Of a stretch of 64,000 nt of DNA, positions 1-8,105 are shown one piece after another; within the stretch, counting starts at the first letter, position 1, and every line of letters begins with the position of its first letter. The position numbers were made by a program, and so were the translations under genes. The DNA comes from Candidatus Poribacteria bacterium. Its GTDB lineage: Bacteria; Poribacteria; WGA-4E; PCPOR2b. The notes under the pieces are model-generated. The model searched no databases. It was not told where the DNA came from and saw only the letters and a list, made by a program, of their open reading frames with translations. The DNA is taken from positions 1 through 64,000 of the forward strand of contig PYIZ01000031.1 of NCBI GenBank assembly GCA_003635265.1. Direction: 5' to 3'.

Positions 1-330
1 ACTGCAGGTTTGGCAGAAGGGCTTGGACTCGGTGCTGCGCTTGGATTGAATTTGGGGATGCTGCAAGAAGTTTTCGCCCAAACGGGTGCGAACTCTCGCG
101 TCCTAGAAACCGATGGCGAAGACATGGAAGCTCGTGACCACGAATGTTACTTCTCGGCGGCACATGCGTCGAAGGATTCAGGTATTGCGCTTGACCTCGC
201 CGAAGCCGCTGGCTTGAACCTCCCACTCGCCGAAGCGACGAAAAAGCAGTATGACAAGATGATTGTGCTTGGCAAGGGAGAGTTGGATAAATCCGGAGTC
301 GCTGAACTCACTTTCCCCGGCAGAGGGTAA
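1..330 (+). CDS. 3-hydroxyisobutyrate dehydrogenase-like oxidoreductase, C-terminal part (5' end outside window)
   Basis: The reading frame is open from base 1, so the gene is cut by the window edge and only about 110 C-terminal residues are seen. They resemble the all-helical second domain of beta-hydroxyacid dehydrogenases (HIBADH/GLYR1/tartronate semialdehyde reductase family). A helix rich in Ala/Gly/Leu is followed by HASKDSGIALDLAEAAG, which matches the family's conserved 'KD..LAL..A...G' helix with its active-site region, and then by a GKGELDKSGV tail. The NAD-binding Rossmann half and the catalytic lysine lie outside the window, so the substrate cannot be assigned. The gene converges on the sigma-factor gene, with 84 bases between the stops. 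Confidence 0.75.
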   Translation, partial: TAGLAEGLGLGAALGLNLGMLQEVFAQTGANSRVLETDGEDMEARDHECYFSAAHASKDSGIALDLAEAAGLNLPLAEATKKQYDKMIVLGKGELDKSGVAELTFPGRG

Positions 331-414
331 AAACTAAGGAAAAACACGAAGAAAGAGTAGGGGGTTATCTGCCCTGTACTCCTTCTTCTCAGGCTGGAAT
401 GGTCATTCTGTTGC

Positions 415-2367
415 TCAATCGCTGATGACAGGTTCATTGACCACTGCTAGAAATGCCGGGTTATTGCGCACTGAATCGAAAACAGCTTGTTCAAAAGTCC
501 GTTGAATCCAGCCGCTAGCTGCCCAACGTCTATCCTCTGATGCTCGCTTGAGATACTCAAGACTGGCTTGACGGTCGTCACGAAATTTCAATACAAGACT
601 CGCTAGCCAAGTATAGACATTCCCACCAACACGGTCCTTGTACTGTTGTTCGTGTTCAGCCACACGCTGAAAGAGGCGGATTGCAGCTTCACCCTCATCA
701 ATCCGTGCACAACCTGCAGCGAGGTTATGGGTGGCGTAGAGAATACCGGTGAAATATTTCTTCGTGACCCAGCTTCGGATTTGCGCCACACTATCTCCTT
801 GAGGATATGTTTCTACCCGTTCGTATATTGCATCCAACCGTTGTCGCGTTACTTCGTTGTCCTTGGTGATACTTGCGAGTAATGTATCACGCTCGACGTG
901 GTATTGTTGAAGTGTTGCTTCAGCATCTGCGAGTACTGCTTTAATTTTGTCGCGTTCGTACAATTTATGATATGTGGGTAGCAGATGCTCTCCTTGTATT
1001 TCGATGGTAAAACGTTGTTTGTGTGGATGCACCGCGTCTGAGGCTCGTATCCAGTCAATGAACATTTCGTAAACGCTAGCCGCTTCTTGATAACGTTTCA
1101 AGTTCCCAAACATTGTGCCACGATCTCGCATATAGAAGAAATATTGTGCCATGAGTATCTCATCATCCATTTGCTCGACGAGGCATTCTGTTTGTGCGAA
1201 CCAATCTTCCGCCCGTTCAACCTCAAAATATGCCCTTCTCACATGGAGATAAGACTCAAGCTGATCTGCAAGGGATACTTGAGCAGAGAATCTTTGCAAC
1301 AACATCTGATGGGAATTAACTGCCCGTTGGAAATCAGCGACACAGTTCTGCTGCATTTCAAAAAGACATTTATAGCCCGCATCAAACGCTGCTTTGACAT
1401 CAGAACTAGTTTGTGCGAAATTCCAGAGAAGTTTGACATATTCTTCGCATCGCTGAAAGCGGTGATACAAATTTGCCAACGCCCAAACTGTTTCAGAATC
1501 TCGCGCACCAAGTCGATAAGCTCTTTCAAGCTCGGTGTATCCTTCTTCGAGTAACTGACGGTCGACGATTCCCTGTGGCAAATTGAGTTGAGAGTCAATC
1601 ATTCCCTTTACTGCCATGCCTATTCCCCGGTAAGCTGGTGCATAATCTTGTTGAATATCTGTGGCGCGCTGGAATTGTTCTCGCGCCCTTTCCCAACTTC
1701 GATTGGCAAGACACTTCTCACCATGCGCCATCACTTCTGCAATAACCTGATCGGTGAAGTTTTCAGCTAGAGATTGGCTTTGAACGGCATTTTCGACCAT
1801 GTTAATCATCTCCTTTTTCAGGCGTTTTCGAGCATCCGACAATCGATTTCTGACGGCTGTCAGCGAAATGTCCAAGAATCTGGCAATCTCGTTCTGTTTC
1901 ATCTCTCGCATATAGAAAAGGAACAAGATTTCCTTAGAAATGTCGGGCAGCTTCATCAGGCAACGCCATAGCAGTTGATGTGTTTGAGTCCGTTGCATCC
2001 TTTCAAGAGGTGTTTCTTCCGATGTATGATATGGCAACCGCAGCATCTTATCCTCCAGCCAAGGTGCCTCAACCATCAACCCCTCCAAGCTGTAATCGTT
2101 CCGTCTCTTCCGAGTGAGCCATTTATTCGTGATGTTTCGAGCAATTCCGCATAACCAAAAACCCACCTTTTCCGGTTCTTTCATAGAAGGAAGAATTTTA
2201 TACGCCTGCACAAAGGTCTCCTGTGCTAAGTCTTCCGCCTGATGGAAATTCTTGACTTTGGGCAAAATCACAGCATAAACAGCGTTTTTGTATTTTTCGA
2301 CTAGTGCTTCAAACGCTTGCCGATCCCCTTTTTTGGCAGCTTGGACAATTTCTGTATCACTCAGCAT
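415..2367 (-). CDS. ECF-type sigma-70 factor with a long C-terminal TPR-like domain
   Basis: A protein of 650 residues. Residues 1-90 form region sigma-2 (EDLAQETFVQAYKIL, then the FWLCGIARN helix). Residues about 134-185 form region sigma-4, with helix-turn-helix MKQNEIARFLDISLTAVRNR. The remaining roughly 460 residues are helical and repeat-like: a pattern such as 'ANRSWERAREQFQRATDIQ' is typical of tetratricopeptide repeats. Ordinary ECF sigma factors are about 180-200 residues, so two thirds of this protein is extension. A longer frame begins 17 codons upstream, but the ATG at 2367 has a strong GGGGAGG Shine-Dalgarno site 9 bases ahead and starts at the usual sigma-2 position. No anti-sigma gene is adjacent, so the tail may itself control activity; that is inference. 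TPR-tailed ECF sigma factors are known from several bacterial phyla. Confidence 0.85.
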   Translation of the reverse strand: MLSDTEIVQAAKKGDRQAFEALVEKYKNAVYAVILPKVKNFHQAEDLAQETFVQAYKILPSMKEPEKVGFWLCGIARNITNKWLTRKRRNDYSLEGLMVEAPWLEDKMLRLPYHTSEETPLERMQRTQTHQLLWRCLMKLPDISKEILFLFYMREMKQNEIARFLDISLTAVRNRLSDARKRLKKEMINMVENAVQSQSLAENFTDQVIAEVMAHGEKCLANRSWERAREQFQRATDIQQDYAPAYRGIGMAVKGMIDSQLNLPQGIVDRQLLEEGYTELERAYRLGARDSETVWALANLYHRFQRCEEYVKLLWNFAQTSSDVKAAFDAGYKCLFEMQQNCVADFQRAVNSHQMLLQRFSAQVSLADQLESYLHVRRAYFEVERAEDWFAQTECLVEQMDDEILMAQYFFYMRDRGTMFGNLKRYQEAASVYEMFIDWIRASDAVHPHKQRFTIEIQGEHLLPTYHKLYERDKIKAVLADAEATLQQYHVERDTLLASITKDNEVTRQRLDAIYERVETYPQGDSVAQIRSWVTKKYFTGILYATHNLAAGCARIDEGEAAIRLFQRVAEHEQQYKDRVGGNVYTWLASLVLKFRDDRQASLEYLKRASEDRRWAASGWIQRTFEQAVFDSVRNNPAFLAVVNEPVISD

Positions 2368-2489
2368 TATTGGTAACCTCCCCTCGCTGTATATATGTGC
2401 CCATTTACCCGAAAACATCGGTACTTATGTGTATATTTTTTTCAGTACGGGTTTCATATAGCCGGACAATTATGTTTGAATGTTTGGCT

Positions 2490-3677
2490 TTAGACGGGAG
2501 AGAAGGTCCCAAGCACCATCGGCTGCGATGCTCCAGTGACCTGTGGCAGGTTCGTTGGATTCCCATGAATCGCCTCGTTGGCAAGAACAGCGAAGGCAAT
2601 TGCCTCCTTCGCATCACTTGAGAAACCGATGGAATCGATGGGTAGGAGTGGAATTGGCTGGAATAGCCTCTTTAGATGGGCCATCAATGTGAGATTGTGA
2701 GTACCGCCCCCACTGATATAGATTTCGTCGACGGAATGGTGTGGGAATAGAAACCGTTGATAGTAGTCAAAAATTGTCTCCGCCGTAAACGCTGTCACGG
2801 TGGCAACCAAATCCGCCTGCCCTATGTTCTGATTTTGTGCCTGCTGAATCGTCTGATCCGCAAACTGCCTACCGAACGCTTCGCGCCCTGTTGTCTTAGG
2901 AGGGTGTGCACTGAGAAAAGGGTGTTGCAACCACTCCGATAGAAGCGACTGACAAACGCGTCCTTGTGCGGCAAACTTACCCGCGTTGTCGTACTTTTCT
3001 TTTCCATGCGTGAGACTTTCCATAACCGAATCGATAATCATATTCCCTGGGCCCGTATCGGACGCAAGGACATCGGATTCAGCTGCGCCTGCGGGTATGA
3101 GCGTTACATTGGATATACCGCCGATGTTTTGCAAGGCAACTGTCCGATCCGTCTGCCGAAACAGCAGAAAATCGACATACGGCACAAGTGGCGCCCCTTG
3201 TCCACCTGCTGCGACGTCAGCAACCCTGAAGTTTGCGATAGTCGGGAGGCCGGTGCGATACGCGATGACTGCTGGCTCACCGAGCTGCAATGTCGATGGG
3301 ACGTATTGCGCCTCTGGTTGTGGGGGTAGGTGGTAGACCGTCTGCCCGTGTGAACCAATCAGGTCTATTTCTCCCGCTTCTAACTGTGCCTCGCGCATGA
3401 CTGCCAGCGCCGCATCTGCAAAAACTTCTCCGATAAGAAAGTTCATCTGGCAGATTTCGTCAACACGGCTTGTCTCTGGTTGAAAGAGGTCAAAGATCCG
3501 ATTTCGGACTTCTGTCTCAAAAGAGTGGGAATGGAATGCAAGCAGTTCAATCTGTGTTTCTAAGCCGTGCCCCCGAATTTCGACAAGTGCGGCATCAACA
3601 CCGTCAACAGAGGTGCCTGACATCAAGCCGATAACTTTTTTCGTGTCTTTTGCAGCAAGTTGATGGAAGGATTCCAT
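2490..3677 (-). CDS. anmK: Anhydro-N-acetylmuramic acid kinase
   Basis: A 395-residue cytoplasmic kinase that opens and phosphorylates 1,6-anhydro-MurNAc to MurNAc-6-phosphate in peptidoglycan recycling. The N-terminal GLMSGTSVDGVDAALVEI phosphate-binding motif and the later ASDTGPGNMIID motif are diagnostic of AnmK, and the length fits (about 370-390 in the family). It lies 21 bases downstream of the NamZ-like gene on the same strand, which suggests one transcript for cell-wall amino-sugar salvage. No MurQ etherase is present in the window. The ATG at 3677 has only a weak upstream purine stretch, which could mean translation depends on the upstream gene. Confidence 0.95.
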   Translation of the reverse strand: MESFHQLAAKDTKKVIGLMSGTSVDGVDAALVEIRGHGLETQIELLAFHSHSFETEVRNRIFDLFQPETSRVDEICQMNFLIGEVFADAALAVMREAQLEAGEIDLIGSHGQTVYHLPPQPEAQYVPSTLQLGEPAVIAYRTGLPTIANFRVADVAAGGQGAPLVPYVDFLLFRQTDRTVALQNIGGISNVTLIPAGAAESDVLASDTGPGNMIIDSVMESLTHGKEKYDNAGKFAAQGRVCQSLLSEWLQHPFLSAHPPKTTGREAFGRQFADQTIQQAQNQNIGQADLVATVTAFTAETIFDYYQRFLFPHHSVDEIYISGGGTHNLTLMAHLKRLFQPIPLLPIDSIGFSSDAKEAIAFAVLANEAIHGNPTNLPQVTGASQPMVLGTFSPV

Positions 3678-3698
3678 GGTGGTAGGTTCTTTTCCAAT

Positions 3699-4868
3699 TC
3701 AATCGTAGAGCAGATAGGGACGGCCCTGTTCGGTGAACTTCGTTACCTCTGCTTCCCAAGACTGGACGATTTCCGTAGGTGAGTCGTGCTTCGTGAGTTT
3801 TAAGCGTAATTCGTCAGTGCCAGCCAAGAGATCAAAGAAGTATCGCCCTCTAGTCTTCAGAAATTCAAAGTGATCCAAATAGTTGCGTTGAGCCGTTGTG
3901 ATAAGATGCAGAGCCACGTCGATGGGTTTGAAGTGATTTCGATTAGTGACATGAACCTGTACTCCGTGACATTCGTGATTTGCGTATTTGGAAAAGGTAG
4001 GGGTAAAGTGGATGGCACGAAAGTGGGTGCCGGGAAGTTCTAAACTGTTGAGCATATCTGCCCATCTCGCCGGATCTATCCACGGTGCCCCTATCCATTC
4101 AAACGGTTTGGTCGTCCCGCGTCCTTCGGACAGGTTCGTGCCTTCGATTAAGCAGGTGCCCGGATACAGCGTCGCTGTCTCGACAGTTGGCATATTTGGT
4201 GACGGCGGAACCCATGGTAGTCCGGTCTGATCATACCACATTCTTCGCTGCCAACCGTCCATCGGAACAACATGCAATCGCGGTGAAGGTGCAGAATCCA
4301 GTTCTGCCCTACAAAATTGTGCCAGCTCACCGACAGTCATAGCGTGCCGGACCGGAATCGCCATCTCTCCAACAAAGGACTGGAAAGCTGGCTGGAGCAC
4401 ATTGCCCTCAACGCGATCTCCACGGATCGGATTGGGACGGTCAAGGACTATAAAGTCCACATTGTTGGCTGCAGCGGCTTTCATAGATCGAAGCAGCGTT
4501 GAAATATAGGTATAAAAACGGGCACCAATATCTTGAACATCGTACATCAATACATCAATTCCAGCGAGCATCTTCGGTGTTGGCTGTCGCGTCTCTCCAT
4601 AGAGGCTGTAGATCGGGATCTGTCTCCCTTTGCCGATTGCAGAGGCAATCTGGGTTCCGGCCTGTGCGCTCCCCGATATGCCATGCTCCGGGCTGAAGAT
4701 TGCTGCGAGTTCGACTTTCGGGTGTTCAGCGAACAGCGTTAGATTACGCCGGAATTGTGGGTCGATTCCGGTTTGGTTGGTGATTAACCCAATGGACCGA
4801 CCCTCAACGAGTCCGAACCGCTCTCTGAATAAAACACTTAAACCGACTTCGGTCATAGTTAGGGTCAT
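3699..4868 (-). CDS. DUF1343 protein, NamZ-like exo-beta-N-acetylmuramidase
   Basis: A 389-residue protein of the DUF1343/YbbC family. The motifs GLITNQTGID near residue 28, AAIFSPEHGISG near 60 and DVQDIGARFYTYISTL near 112 are characteristic. In Bacillus subtilis and Tannerella the family member NamZ removes terminal MurNAc from peptidoglycan fragments, so a role upstream of AnmK is plausible and fits the gene order. Many family members are exported; here no clear signal peptide is seen at the N-terminus (either the ATG at 4868 or the one four codons later at 4856 could be the start), so either the protein acts inside the cell or the true start lies elsewhere. The start is only 19 bases from the IS630 remnant, so its native promoter may have been lost or replaced. 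Confidence 0.88.
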   Translation of the reverse strand: MTLTMTEVGLSVLFRERFGLVEGRSIGLITNQTGIDPQFRRNLTLFAEHPKVELAAIFSPEHGISGSAQAGTQIASAIGKGRQIPIYSLYGETRQPTPKMLAGIDVLMYDVQDIGARFYTYISTLLRSMKAAAANNVDFIVLDRPNPIRGDRVEGNVLQPAFQSFVGEMAIPVRHAMTVGELAQFCRAELDSAPSPRLHVVPMDGWQRRMWYDQTGLPWVPPSPNMPTVETATLYPGTCLIEGTNLSEGRGTTKPFEWIGAPWIDPARWADMLNSLELPGTHFRAIHFTPTFSKYANHECHGVQVHVTNRNHFKPIDVALHLITTAQRNYLDHFEFLKTRGRYFFDLLAGTDELRLKLTKHDSPTEIVQSWEAEVTKFTEQGRPYLLYD

Positions 4869-4886
4869 TTATAGTAGATTTAACAA

Positions 4887-5210
4887 TTAATGATACATAT
4901 TGATAATATCCTCAATGGGCTTCTCGGCATTGTATGAACGGAGTCGCTTTATATTTGCAAACTTGTGTTCAACGGGATTATAATCGGGCGAATACGGGGG
5001 TAAGTATAACAACGATGCGCCACAGCGTTGTATCAATGCTTGAGTCTTGTGGGTCTTGTGAATGCGTGCATTATCCATTATCACGACACTCTTGGTGTCT
5101 AAATGTGGAGATAACTCTTCATCAAGCCATGTATTAAACCTTTGTGCATTACAACTGCCCGATACTAACTTTGGGGCAATCAACATCGAAAAAGCTATAG
5201 GAAACACTGG
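4887..5210 (-). pseudogene. IS630-family transposase, C-terminal fragment
   Basis: About 105 codons encode the C-terminal part of an IS630/Tc1-type DDE transposase. The second catalytic Asp (SVVIMDNARIHKTHKT), the YLPPYSPDYNPVEH motif with the final catalytic Glu, and the preceding GSCNAQRFNTWLDEEL segment are all present. The N-terminal helix-turn-helix half and the first catalytic Asp are missing, and the frame has no ATG before transposase similarity ends, at about 5210. It is a decayed mobile element. The right-hand boundary coincides with the beginning of a different, hydrophobic reading frame on the other strand. Confidence 0.85.
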
Positions 5211-5211
5211 G

Positions 5212-5436
5212 CGTTTTGTGCTTGTATGTTCAGTCCTTGTTATTGCTATCGGAGTGTATTCTTTGATCGATGCGGATATCTATATGGGCATATCTCAGGT
5301 GGCAATCGGTATGAGTTTGATATTTGGCCGGCTCTTGAAGGGGAAGTGGCAGCATATCTGCTGCGCTGCTGCTCTTGGAATCGCTGTGGGTGCCATTGTC
5401 TTATTTGTTGGCTCAAAATCAGCCCTCCTGCCGTAG
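5212..5436 (+). pseudogene. Headless small membrane-protein gene next to the IS630 remnant
   Basis: An open + strand frame encodes about 75 residues with two or three membrane spans (FVLVCSVLVIAIGVYSLI, a short amphipathic stretch with QVAIGMSLIFGRLL, and CAAALGIAVGAIVLFVG), ending at a TAG two bases before the livF stop. The frame has no proper start: upstream of about 5212 it runs antisense through the transposase fragment. The hydrophobic pattern is too regular for chance. I read it as the 3' part of a small membrane-protein gene whose 5' part was removed when the IS630 element inserted or was deleted. The family is not recognised, and it may be untranslated. Confidence 0.5.
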
Positions 5437-5438
5437 GA

Positions 5439-6143
5439 CTATTCTCCCAAATACGCCTCCCGCACTCGCACATCGTTCAGAAGGTCTGATGATGTGCCTT
5501 CAATCGCTATCTCCCCGGTTTCCATAACGTAGCCACGATGCGTAATCTGTAGGGCGAGATACGCGTTCTGCTCGACAAGAAGGATCGTCGTTCCTTGTTT
5601 GTTGATCTCTTCGATTATCTCGAAGATCTGCTCAACCAGAATTGGTGCAAGCCCAAGCGACGGTTCATCAAGCAGGAGGAGACGAGGATGGGACATCAGC
5701 GCACGACCGATAGCTAGCATCTGCTGCTCGCCACCGCTTAACGTGCCGCCCTGCTGCGTTCTGCGCTCCCGCAAAACCGGAAAAAGATCGAACACTCGAT
5801 CAAGATCCTCTCTGATGACGGCGGTATCCTTGCGCAGGAATGCTCCAAGTTCGAGATTCTCTAACACTGTCATTTCAGGAAAGATCAGCCGCCCTTCGGG
5901 GACCTGCGAAATCCCCAATTCCACACGCTTTTCCGCTGAGGTTGCGGTTAAATCTTCACCCTCGAAGGTAATTGTCCCCTGCGCGGGGTGATGGATGCCC
6001 GATATCGTCATCAAGGTCGTTGATTTGCCCGCCCCATTTGCTCCGATCAGACAGACCATTTCCCCCTCTTCTACGTGAAGTGAGACACCCCTGATAGCGC
6101 GAATATTGCCGTAGTAGGTGTGAATCTCGTTAAGTTTGAGCAT
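5439..6143 (-). CDS. livF: Branched-chain amino-acid-type ABC transporter ATPase LivF
   Basis: A 234-residue ATPase of the high-affinity branched-chain amino acid (HAAT) ABC family. From the ATG at 6143 it has Walker A GANGAGKST (residues 34-42), signature LSGGEQQMLAIGRAL and Walker B LLLLDEPSLGL. A longer frame to 6212 exists, but the family starts at MLKLNEIHTYYG, and the ATG at 6143 has a GGGGAA site and overlaps the livG end by 14 bases, the usual LivG/LivF coupling. The permeases LivH/LivM and a periplasmic binding protein are not in the window, so the substrate is not fixed; amides or other small solutes are possible for this family. Confidence 0.9.
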   Translation of the reverse strand: MLKLNEIHTYYGNIRAIRGVSLHVEEGEMVCLIGANGAGKSTTLMTISGIHHPAQGTITFEGEDLTATSAEKRVELGISQVPEGRLIFPEMTVLENLELGAFLRKDTAVIREDLDRVFDLFPVLRERRTQQGGTLSGGEQQMLAIGRALMSHPRLLLLDEPSLGLAPILVEQIFEIIEEINKQGTTILLVEQNAYLALQITHRGYVMETGEIAIEGTSSDLLNDVRVREAYLGE

Positions 6144-6915
6144 CGTAGGATTCCCCAAGGTAAGCTTTGACGACACGCTCATCGTTTTGGACCGATTCAG
6201 GTTCACCGGCACTGATCTTTTCCCCCTGCGCGATCACGGTAACCCATTCTGAGATCTGCATCACCATTTTCATATCATGTTCGATCAGCAAAATCGTGAT
6301 TCCTTGCTCACGGATGGCATGGATAAGCTCTATCAACTGTTGTGTTTCCTGTGGGTTCATGCCCGCCGCGGGTTCATCCAAAAGGAGCAGCGATGGACTC
6401 ATGGCTAACGCACGTGCAATTTCGACCCGCCGCTGGTCTCCATAGGATAGATTGCCGGCGAGTTGGTCCCGAAACCCCTCCAGTCCAACGAAGCTGAGTT
6501 GCTGAAATGCATACGACGTGATATATGATTCTTCCTGACGCTGTTTTTGGTTACGGATGATTGAACTCCAGAGCCGGCTTTTCGACCGGCAGTGCCTGCC
6601 AATTTTAACATTATCCAAGACACTAAGATCAGAAAATAGGCGGATGTTTTGAAATGTCCGCGCCATACCAATTTCCGCGATCTGATCCGGACGCAGCCCA
6701 ACAATGTCTCGATCTTGAAACTTAACGCTTCCTTCGGATGGAGGTTCCAGTCCTGTGACACAGTTAAAAAGCGTCGTTTTTCCTGCACCGTTGGGACCGA
6801 TGAGACTGGCAATCTGCCCTTCTTGCACTGATATATCAACATTTGACACGGCGGTCACGCCGCCGAAATGCTTGGTCAGGTTTGTGATTTCAAGAATTGA
6901 CGTTATTTCGCTCAT
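6130..6915 (-). CDS. livG: Branched-chain amino-acid-type ABC transporter ATPase LivG
   Basis: A 261-residue ATPase with Walker A GPNGAGKTT (residues 40-48), signature LSYGDQRRVEIARAL, Walker B LLLLDEPAAGM and the LivG-type C-terminal tail. The ATG at 6915 gives the usual family N-terminus. An in-frame GTG at 6960 overlaps the thrC stop as GTGA and could add 15 residues; the choice is open because neither site has a strong Shine-Dalgarno. The gene is downstream of thrC and upstream of livF in one minus-strand run. It presumably pairs with LivF to energise permeases encoded elsewhere. Confidence 0.9.
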   Translation of the reverse strand: MSEITSILEITNLTKHFGGVTAVSNVDISVQEGQIASLIGPNGAGKTTLFNCVTGLEPPSEGSVKFQDRDIVGLRPDQIAEIGMARTFQNIRLFSDLSVLDNVKIGRHCRSKSRLWSSIIRNQKQRQEESYITSYAFQQLSFVGLEGFRDQLAGNLSYGDQRRVEIARALAMSPSLLLLDEPAAGMNPQETQQLIELIHAIREQGITILLIEHDMKMVMQISEWVTVIAQGEKISAGEPESVQNDERVVKAYLGESYDAQT

Positions 6916-6956
6916 AGTTGTTGTCCACATCGCAAATAAAAAGTTGACAGGAGGAT

Positions 6957-8105
6957 TCACGCCTGATACCCGCCTGTGTTGAATAGCACCACCCTGTTTT
7001 CAGGCTGAATTTCCCCGGCTGATACTAGTTTGGAGAGTCCCGCGACCGTTGCCGCGCCTTCAGGGCAAGCCAAGATACCCTCGTATGTTGCCAAAGTTGC
7101 CATGGCTTCCTGTATTTCGTCATCGGTTACCGCAATTGCAGCCCCATTACTTTGATAAATGGCATCAAGGATCAAGAAATCGCCGACAGCCTGCGGTACT
7201 CGCAGACCCGCTGCAGTTGTTTCCGCGTTTTCCCACGGCTCGGCTTCGGTTGCCCCTTCCTGCCACGCTTTGACGATTGGAGCGCAACCCGTCGATTGTA
7301 CGGAGATCATGCGCGGACGTTTCCCATCAAGCCACCCGATGGCTTCCAACTCCTGAAATACCTTCCACATTCCGACAATCCCCGTGCCTCCGCCTGTCGG
7401 GTAAATGATGACGTCGGGAAGTTCCCAATCAAACTGTTCCGCAATCTCAAGCCCCATCGTCTTTTTCCCTTCAACTCGATACGGCTCTTTGAGCGTTGAA
7501 ACGTCAAACCAGCCTTCAGTTTCCTTGCGCTCGGCAACGATCTTCCCCGCATCAGTAATCAATCCATCAATGAGGGTAACATCTGCGCCCGCCAGTAGAC
7601 AAGTGTCACGGTTAAACGCAGGAGCATCTTGGGGCATGAAGATATGCGCCTCCATCCCCGCTTGAGCTGCGTAGCTGGCTAGCGCAGTCGCTGCGTTACC
7701 GGCGGACGGGATCGCGAGTTTGGTCAATCCGAGTTCTTTGGCTTTGGAAACTGCCATTGCTAATCCACGTGCCTTAAAACTTCCAGTGGGCAGACGAGAC
7801 TCATCTTTCACCCATAACGCTTTGAGTCCTAAGGAGGAAGCGAGCCGCTGTGCTGGCAGAAGCGGCGTCATTGATTCGTTGAGGGAGACGATGTGCCGTG
7901 AATCAGTCACAGGGAGTAGTTCGCCATATCGCCACATTGAGGCTTCCCGTTCCCATAAAGAAGATTTATCCCAACTTTGGGCGATCTTGTCCAACGCATA
8001 CCGCGCAAATAGTGGCTTCCCGCACTGCGTGCACAAGTTCTGCGGAACGCCGGGATCGTACGTGTGCGCGCAACGGCTGCATTCAAGGTGAGTAAAATAA
8101 CTCAT
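6957..8105 (-). CDS. thrC: Threonine synthase
   Basis: A 382-residue PLP enzyme of fold type II that converts O-phosphohomoserine to threonine. Residues 9-28 form a small zinc-ribbon-like head with C9, C12, C25 and C28, common in this threonine synthase class. The PLP lysine is K111 in TGSFKARGLAMAVSKAKELG, and GGGTGIVGMWK is the phosphate-binding glycine loop. The start ATG overlaps the upstream carbamoyltransferase stop (ATGA), so the two genes are translationally coupled. The homoserine kinase gene lies 5 kb away on the same strand rather than alongside. Other fold-II enzymes (threonine dehydratase) are less likely because of the zinc head. Confidence 0.87.
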   Translation of the reverse strand: MSYFTHLECSRCAHTYDPGVPQNLCTQCGKPLFARYALDKIAQSWDKSSLWEREASMWRYGELLPVTDSRHIVSLNESMTPLLPAQRLASSLGLKALWVKDESRLPTGSFKARGLAMAVSKAKELGLTKLAIPSAGNAATALASYAAQAGMEAHIFMPQDAPAFNRDTCLLAGADVTLIDGLITDAGKIVAERKETEGWFDVSTLKEPYRVEGKKTMGLEIAEQFDWELPDVIIYPTGGGTGIVGMWKVFQELEAIGWLDGKRPRMISVQSTGCAPIVKAWQEGATEAEPWENAETTAAGLRVPQAVGDFLILDAIYQSNGAAIAVTDDEIQEAMATLATYEGILACPEGAATVAGLSKLVSAGEIQPENRVVLFNTGGYQA

